DNA of 64,000 nucleotides from NCBI GenBank assembly GCA_903850565.1, contig CAINLV010000001.1, forward strand, positions 1 to 64,000, in the 5' to 3' direction. This DNA is from an uncultured Actinomycetes bacterium. Its GTDB lineage: Bacteria; Actinomycetota; Actinomycetes; Nanopelagicales; Nanopelagicaceae. The position numbers and the translations under genes are program-made. The notes beneath the pieces were generated by a model that worked only from the letters and a program-made list of their open reading frames with translations, was not told the DNA's origin and did not search any database. Shown here in pieces: positions 59,219 through 64,000 of the stretch (positions within the stretch are counted from its first letter, which is position 1; each line of letters starts with the position of its first letter).

Positions 59219-60618
59219 TCGCTAGTCACCTGCCAAGCCCCCAAGAGTTGATCAGCAAGCAGGTCTAGATGTACTGATCGCGATGCCTTCACCAGAACAA
59301 CATCGCCAGAAGTTATATGGGAGGCAAGAACCGCGGCGTCAGCTATCGAATCGCAATAATGCACTGTTGTTTCATCCCCATATTCTCGGCTCATGAAATT
59401 TTGCACCTCTTCTGGCGGTGCATAGGCCTTTGTGCCAACGCAAACCAAATGATCGATGCCCACTTCATAGATGAGTCTGCCAATTTCAGCGTGCTCTTGC
59501 GCCTCTGACGCGCCGAGTTCGGCCATCTTGCCCAGGAATGCCCAGGAAAGTCCGCCCCGTTCCTGTGAAAGCAGGGCTAAGGTCCTGATGGCTGCTACCA
59601 TGCTCTCTGGATTGGCATTGTAGGCATCGTTTATTAAGAGGATTCCTTGCTGATCATGAAGTTCCATCCGCCACTTACTGCTGGGCTCGGCGGTGGATAA
59701 GGCCGATGCGATCACGTCAATTGGAACTGAAAGTTCAGTCGCGATGGCTGCCGCAGCCAGAGCGTTAGAAATTTGATGAAGTCCCAAAAGTTGCAAACCT
59801 ACGGCAGCTCGTCCGGCAGGGGTAACTAAATCAAAGTGGGCCCGACCTTCGCGAAGTTCAATATCGGCCGCTCTAACGGCGCAAGAACTTTTCTCGCCAA
59901 ATTGAACCGAACGCAGCCCAAGACCTTGGGACATCAATGGAGTGAACTCATCGTAATTGCCCAATACCGCCACCGAGTTTGGACCAAGATGTGAAATCAA
60001 TTCCGATTTTGCCGCTGCGATATTTTCCCTGGAACCAAACTCCCCTATGTGGGCTCGGCCAACAACCAAAACACAGCCGATGTTAGGGTTCGCAATTTCT
60101 ACCAATTGAGCAATATCCCCAATGTGGCGAGCTCCCATTTCGACAATGCAGAATCTTGTCGATTCAGTGCATCTCAACAAAGTGAGCGGTAACCCGATCT
60201 CATTATTGAGACTTGCTTGCGTGGCAACAGTCGGGCCAACAATTTCCAATATGTGTTTGAGTAAGTCTTTCGCCGTAGTTTTTCCTTGAGATCCGGTTAT
60301 CGCTATCACGGATAAATTAGTCAGTCGATCTCTCACCGCTTTGCTTAGTTTCATTAAAGCAATTCCCGCATTTGGAACGACTATGCAAGGACCGTCACAG
60401 GCTCGTTCCACTAAAGCAAATCTTGCACCGTTTGCAATGGCGGATTCGGCATAGTCATTTCCATCAACATTCTCGCCCTTAAATGCGACAAAAAAAGTTT
60501 GGTCAGTGGCTTGCCTGGAATCGATTATCGGAATCTGCGAAATAATCGCGTGTGCGTCGAGTTGGTGAAGCGTGCCACCTGTGATCTTTGCGATTTCTTC
60601 TGCGGTCAAGGAAATCAT
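59215..60618 (-). CDS. murF: UDP-MurNAc-tripeptide-D-alanyl-D-alanine ligase
   Basis: Adds the D-Ala-D-Ala dipeptide. The ATP loop ITGSQGKTT lies at about 107-115, and [13 protein letters not shown] is the typical C-terminal motif. 467 residues. Overlaps murE and mraY by four bases each. Confidence 0.96.
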   Translation of the reverse strand: MISLTAEEIAKITGGTLHQLDAHAIISQIPIIDSRQATDQTFFVAFKGENVDGNDYAESAIANGARFALVERACDGPCIVVPNAGIALMKLSKAVRDRLTNLSVIAITGSQGKTTAKDLLKHILEIVGPTVATQASLNNEIGLPLTLLRCTESTRFCIVEMGARHIGDIAQLVEIANPNIGCVLVVGRAHIGEFGSRENIAAAKSELISHLGPNSVAVLGNYDEFTPLMSQGLGLRSVQFGEKSSCAVRAADIELREGRAHFDLVTPAGRAAVGLQLLGLHQISNALAAAAIATELSVPIDVIASALSTAEPSSKWRMELHDQQGILLINDAYNANPESMVAAIRTLALLSQERGGLSWAFLGKMAELGASEAQEHAEIGRLIYEVGIDHLVCVGTKAYAPPEEVQNFMSREYGDETTVHYCDSIADAAVLASHITSGDVVLVKASRSVHLDLLADQLLGAWQVTSE

Positions 60619-62096
60619 TTAAGTTTTTCAATCGCTAGCGCCAATTCTTTTCGGTCATCAAATGGATATTTCACTCCCTCTATCTCTTGACCTTGTTCAT
60701 GTCCTTTTCCAAGTACCACGACAACATCATCGGCAGATGCCAGGGAAATTGCATAGGAAATCGCTTTTCTGCGGTCCTCCTCGACAATGTCGTCGGGACG
60801 TAGATTCAAACCTTGGGTCATTTGGGAAAGTATTTCGCCAGGCACTTCAGTACGAGGATTATCACTAGTAAATATCGCGACGTCGGAGAGTTCCACTAGA
60901 GCTTGGCCCATGATGGGCCGCTTGGCCTTGTCTCGGTCTCCCCCACAACCCAGAACTGCGATAAGCCGGCCTTTTGTGGTGGATTTCAAAGTATTCAAAG
61001 TTCGGATAACGGCATCGGGAGTGTGTGCAAAATCTACAATCGCTTGAAAGGTCTGTCCAAGATTTACTGATTCAAGTCGGCCCGGTACGCCTACAAGCTT
61101 GGAAAGATTTGATTGAATTGAAATTGGGTCTGAACCGCTTTCGACTGCGATAGCTATTGCCATCAGGGCATTATCGAGATTGTGATCTCCAACAAGTGGC
61201 AGGCGACTTTCAATAAGAACTCCGCCGACGCCACGGATGGCAATTTGATATCCATGCAAAATAGGTTCGCATTCGATGAAATGCCAATTTGAAGAGCGAT
61301 TTGATCGCGAAGTTGTGACCATCGGAATTTCCGCATTTTCTACCAGTTGAAGTCCATATGGATCATCAATGTTTATTACGCCTTTATCGGAATACTCATT
61401 GGTGAACAACTTGGATTTTGCGGCAAAGTAATTTGCCATGGTTTCGTGGTAGTCCAAATGATCTTGAGTCAAATTCGTAAATGCACTTATGTTGAAGTGT
61501 GACCCAGAAATTCGGGATTGATGTAGCGCATGACTGCTAACTTCCATAGCCATATGGCTGACGTGGCGTTCGCGCATTGCGGCGACAGTGGATTGCACTT
61601 CGCTAGCCTCTGGTGTGGTGAAATTAGTAGGTAAATGATCTCCGGCAATCTCAATTCCAATAGTGCCAATCAATCCAGTCGTGCGACCTTCTAGATTCCA
61701 CAGCTGATTAAGAAGTGAGGTCGTTGTGGTCTTTCCATTGGTTCCAGTTACTCCGACTGAAAAAAGTGACTTAAACGCAAATTCGTATACCCATGAGGAA
61801 ATATCCCCAGCACGCAAGCGAGGATTGGCGATTACCAGCGTGGGCAAGAGCATGTGATTTATGCCCGCTCCTTCAAGGTCGGTGATCACTGCAACCGCAC
61901 CGCGAAGATAAGCCATGTCGATGAACTCTGCGCCATGGAATCGACTACCCGGTAAAGCCAAAAAGAGATCTCCAGGATTTACTTCCAAAGAATTGCTGGT
62001 CACTCCCGAAATGGGGGTATTGGCAATCATGTCCTGAGAGCCAAGAAATCGCGCAAGCGCCGAAAAGGTCTTTACCTGAGGTTCCAAAGGGCGCAT
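60615..62096 (-). CDS. murE: UDP-MurNAc-L-Ala-D-Glu:meso-diaminopimelate ligase
   Basis: Adds the third stem-peptide residue. The ATP loop is VTGTNGKTT near 118-125. The DNPR motif (FTSDNPRTE, near 411) marks meso-diaminopimelate specificity, which predicts a DAP-type peptidoglycan. I choose the ATG at 62096, five bases after the ftsI stop, giving 493 residues. A longer frame from a TTG at 62114 overlaps ftsI by 14 bases. Neither has a strong SD, so coupling to ftsI is likely. Confidence 0.95.
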   Translation of the reverse strand: MRPLEPQVKTFSALARFLGSQDMIANTPISGVTSNSLEVNPGDLFLALPGSRFHGAEFIDMAYLRGAVAVITDLEGAGINHMLLPTLVIANPRLRAGDISSWVYEFAFKSLFSVGVTGTNGKTTTTSLLNQLWNLEGRTTGLIGTIGIEIAGDHLPTNFTTPEASEVQSTVAAMRERHVSHMAMEVSSHALHQSRISGSHFNISAFTNLTQDHLDYHETMANYFAAKSKLFTNEYSDKGVINIDDPYGLQLVENAEIPMVTTSRSNRSSNWHFIECEPILHGYQIAIRGVGGVLIESRLPLVGDHNLDNALMAIAIAVESGSDPISIQSNLSKLVGVPGRLESVNLGQTFQAIVDFAHTPDAVIRTLNTLKSTTKGRLIAVLGCGGDRDKAKRPIMGQALVELSDVAIFTSDNPRTEVPGEILSQMTQGLNLRPDDIVEEDRRKAISYAISLASADDVVVVLGKGHEQGQEIEGVKYPFDDRKELALAIEKLK

Positions 62097-62100
62097 GGAG

Positions 62101-63939
62101 TTATCTAACCGCAACTGTCGTTACTAACTTCCGGGCGGCGGACAAGGTGCGGGCTAATGTCGCCTTCTTGAGCGCAGCTTCAGTTAATGGAAATGCTTTT
62201 GCGGCCCCAACCGTAGGTGGAATGTGCTTTGACTGAAGCACAAAACTCATAACTTTCTTGAAAACTGGACCGCCCAAGTACCCGCCCCAGTGAACTCCCT
62301 GAGGTTCTTGAATAACGACGCTGACCACATATTTAGGAGCGTCGGCTGGTGCAAATCCAATGAATGAGGCGGTATAGCCCTTGTAGCAACCGCACTTCTC
62401 ATCAATCCTCATCGCCGTACCCGTTTTGCCCGCTACTCGATATCCAGGTATCGCTGCTGAAGGTGCAGTTCCATTTTCAGAGACAACACTTTCCATCATG
62501 GTTCGGATTTGCTTGGCGGTATTAACGCTAATCACGCGTTCGGATGTTTGCATCTTCGTCGGCGAATAATGACCTTGAGGGTCGATTGTCCCAGCAACAA
62601 CATTCGGGGTGACTCTCACGCCATCGTTGGCCAGTGTGGCAAAAACACTAGTGGCCTGCATAGCGGTCACGGCATAACCTTGCCCAAATGCAATAGTCGG
62701 AGCGGAAGTTTGCGACCACTGACTGACGGGATGGAGAATTCCCGCAGATTCACCTAAGAGATGCGAATTTGTGGATTGACCCATTCCGAATTTGGAGAGG
62801 TATGAATACAAAGTGGAATTCGAAAGGAGTTCACCCACCTGAATGGCACCGGTATTACTGGATTCGGCCAAGAGCCCAGTCGTGGTCAATCGTTCGGTGG
62901 CATGTTTTTGGTGATCGTGGAAAACCTGACCGCCGACTTTTAGCGCATAAGGAATAGTGAAAACTGTCTCTGGGGAAACCTTCTTTTCTTCCATTGCCGC
63001 AGCGATAGTAATCACTTTGCCAGTTGAACCAGGTTCGTAAACATCTTGAACAGCTGGATTGCGAAGGCTAGCGGCGGTAATTGACTTACTAATTGCTGGG
63101 TCGAAATTTGGTGAACTTGCCTGAGCCAGAATCGCTCCCGTAGTGGGGTCCATAACTATGACAGTTCCAGATTTTGCATGTGATGCAGCAACAGCAGCAG
63201 AGATTGCATCCTGTGCCACCCACTGGATATCGCGATCAATAGTCAATTGCAGACTGGTGCCCGATTTTGCCTCGGTCATAATTTGTTGAGATCCTGGGAT
63301 TATTGTCCCTGCGCCATTTGCATAAACATAGCGCCCGTTAACACCAGATAAGAGTGAATTTAAACTTGCTTCGATTCCCGACGCTCCAACGCCTTGATCG
63401 TTGGTAATACCAATGATTGAAGAAGAAAGTGCACCGGTTGGATAACTCCGAATAAATCCTCGCTCCGAGAAGAATCCTACGATTCGTTTCGCTACTCCAC
63501 CTTTTTCCTTCATGACTTTGGTGTTATAACTTTGAATTCGTCTTGAGACTTCTTGCCAAATTGCCGGCGCGACATTCTTAACAATTTTCTTATATCGAGA
63601 AGTTCCCGTTAATAAAATTTGCAAAGCTGGCGCCTTGATTCCGAATGCAGTGGCCAGTACTTCTGCCGTGGTTTTAGGATCGACAATCATCGTTGGGTCT
63701 ACAACTATATTGACCGCCGCGATGCTCTTTGCCAACTCCACGCCATTTATGTCGGTGATGGTTCCGCGCGGAGCCAAAAGTTCGGAAGAGGCCGAAAGTT
63801 CGGACTGCGCTCTTTGGGTGTAGCTATCTGCTTGAACCGCTTGAACTTGGATAAGTCGCAGCGCAAAAAGAAAAAGGAGAGTAAAAGAGAGAAAGGTTAG
63901 TTTTCTGATTCTTCCCGTGACCAAGGAACGATGAGTCAT
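62101..63939 (-). CDS. ftsI: Septal transpeptidase FtsI (PBP3 / PBP2b family)
   Basis: Class B penicillin-binding protein that cross-links septal peptidoglycan. A short cytoplasmic tail and one transmembrane helix (about 13-33) are followed by a PBP-dimer domain. The transpeptidase domain has the nucleophile in YEPGSTGK (near 302), the second motif SSN (AESSNTGA) and KTGTA near 503. A CGC pair sits just after the KTG strand (DEKCGCYKG). 612 residues. The ATG overlaps the stop of the upstream gene. Confidence 0.96.
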   Translation of the reverse strand: MTHRSLVTGRIRKLTFLSFTLLFLFALRLIQVQAVQADSYTQRAQSELSASSELLAPRGTITDINGVELAKSIAAVNIVVDPTMIVDPKTTAEVLATAFGIKAPALQILLTGTSRYKKIVKNVAPAIWQEVSRRIQSYNTKVMKEKGGVAKRIVGFFSERGFIRSYPTGALSSSIIGITNDQGVGASGIEASLNSLLSGVNGRYVYANGAGTIIPGSQQIMTEAKSGTSLQLTIDRDIQWVAQDAISAAVAASHAKSGTVIVMDPTTGAILAQASSPNFDPAISKSITAASLRNPAVQDVYEPGSTGKVITIAAAMEEKKVSPETVFTIPYALKVGGQVFHDHQKHATERLTTTGLLAESSNTGAIQVGELLSNSTLYSYLSKFGMGQSTNSHLLGESAGILHPVSQWSQTSAPTIAFGQGYAVTAMQATSVFATLANDGVRVTPNVVAGTIDPQGHYSPTKMQTSERVISVNTAKQIRTMMESVVSENGTAPSAAIPGYRVAGKTGTAMRIDEKCGCYKGYTASFIGFAPADAPKYVVSVVIQEPQGVHWGGYLGGPVFKKVMSFVLQSKHIPPTVGAAKAFPLTEAALKKATLARTLSAARKLVTTVAVR

Positions 63940-64000
63940 CCATTGCCCCCGCTTCGCCGGGCGGTACCGTTCGTTCCAATTCCACTATTTAGATCAATAA
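63936..64000 (-). CDS. C-terminal end of the gene upstream of ftsI, possibly ftsL
   Basis: The minus strand is open for about 20 codons from the right edge and ends in a TGA that overlaps the ftsI ATG (ATGA), the same junction style used across this cluster. The visible tail is Gly/Asn/Arg-rich (NSGIGTNGTARRSGGNG). In actinobacteria the gene before ftsI is usually a small FtsL-like protein or rsmH. The tail is too short to decide. Confidence 0.45.
   Translation of the reverse strand, partial: IDLNSGIGTNGTARRSGGNG

Noticed and set aside
1-64000. Mobile elements, prophage, CRISPR, toxin-antitoxin or defence genes
   Set aside because: No transposase, integrase, phage structural gene, spaced repeats or restriction/defence domains are recognisable; the window is core metabolism and cell-wall genes.

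Overview
The window looks like a stretch of a streamlined actinobacterial chromosome with close to balanced base composition. The gene order is actinobacterial throughout: rapZ-uvrC-uvrA-uvrB-coaE-rpsA-polA, trp/lgt/gltBD/pyk, lspA-rluD-dnaE-his, and murE-murF-mraY-murD-ftsW-murG-murC-ftsQ-ftsZ-pgeF-yggS-sepF-yggT. The moderate GC, the near absence of intergenic DNA and about eighteen 4-base start/stop overlaps fit a small-genome freshwater lineage such as the acI / Nanopelagicales group. That placement is inference, not proof. Almost everything is on the minus strand. Only three genes are on the plus strand: an MFS transporter, a hotdog thioesterase and ileS.

Layout, left to right. (1) 1-13059: start of rapZ, a compact coaE-uvrB-uvrA-uvrC excision-repair operon, rpsA with its terminator, an MFS transporter and polA. 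(2) 13120-18380: a PaaI-type thioesterase and a complete branched-chain amino-acid type ABC importer (livK-livH-livM-livG-livF), with a long hairpin between livK and livH. (3) 18501-26682: an ANTAR-type antitermination regulator lying one base downstream of a short-arm leucine-anticodon tRNA, then pyk and the glutamate synthase genes gltB-gltD. (4) 26792-39278: a VIT-family membrane protein, lgt, a DsbA-like protein, and a merged tryptophan/histidine supercluster (hisD-hisC-hisB-hisH-hisA-hisF-hisI-trpE-small membrane protein-trpC-trpB-trpA). (5) 39345-45334: dnaE, rluD, lspA and a DksA-like zinc-finger protein with a long Lys/Ala/Pro-rich N-terminus. (6) 45455-48858: ileS behind a T-box leader. 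(7) 48848-64000: division and cell-wall cluster from yggT and sepF back to ftsI.

Functionally the window covers DNA repair and replication, nitrogen and amino-acid supply (Liv importer, GOGAT, Trp and His synthesis), lipoprotein maturation (lgt, lspA), and synthesis of a peptidoglycan predicted to contain meso-diaminopimelate together with the divisome. The fused his-trp gene order fits a PriA-type HisA that serves both pathways, because no trpF is present here.

I found no phage, insertion sequence, CRISPR array, toxin-antitoxin locus or clearly new multigene system. The most unusual signals are at RNA level: the type-I tRNA with anticodon CAA abutting the ANTAR regulator start codon, a translational-type T-box on ileS with a visible SD-sequestering partner, the perfect 15-bp livK-livH hairpin, a possible SD-masking helix in the livK leader, and leaderless-type promoters. 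At gene level the notable points are the missing divIVA, a shortened Trp-operon membrane protein, and a substrate-binding protein without a lipobox.
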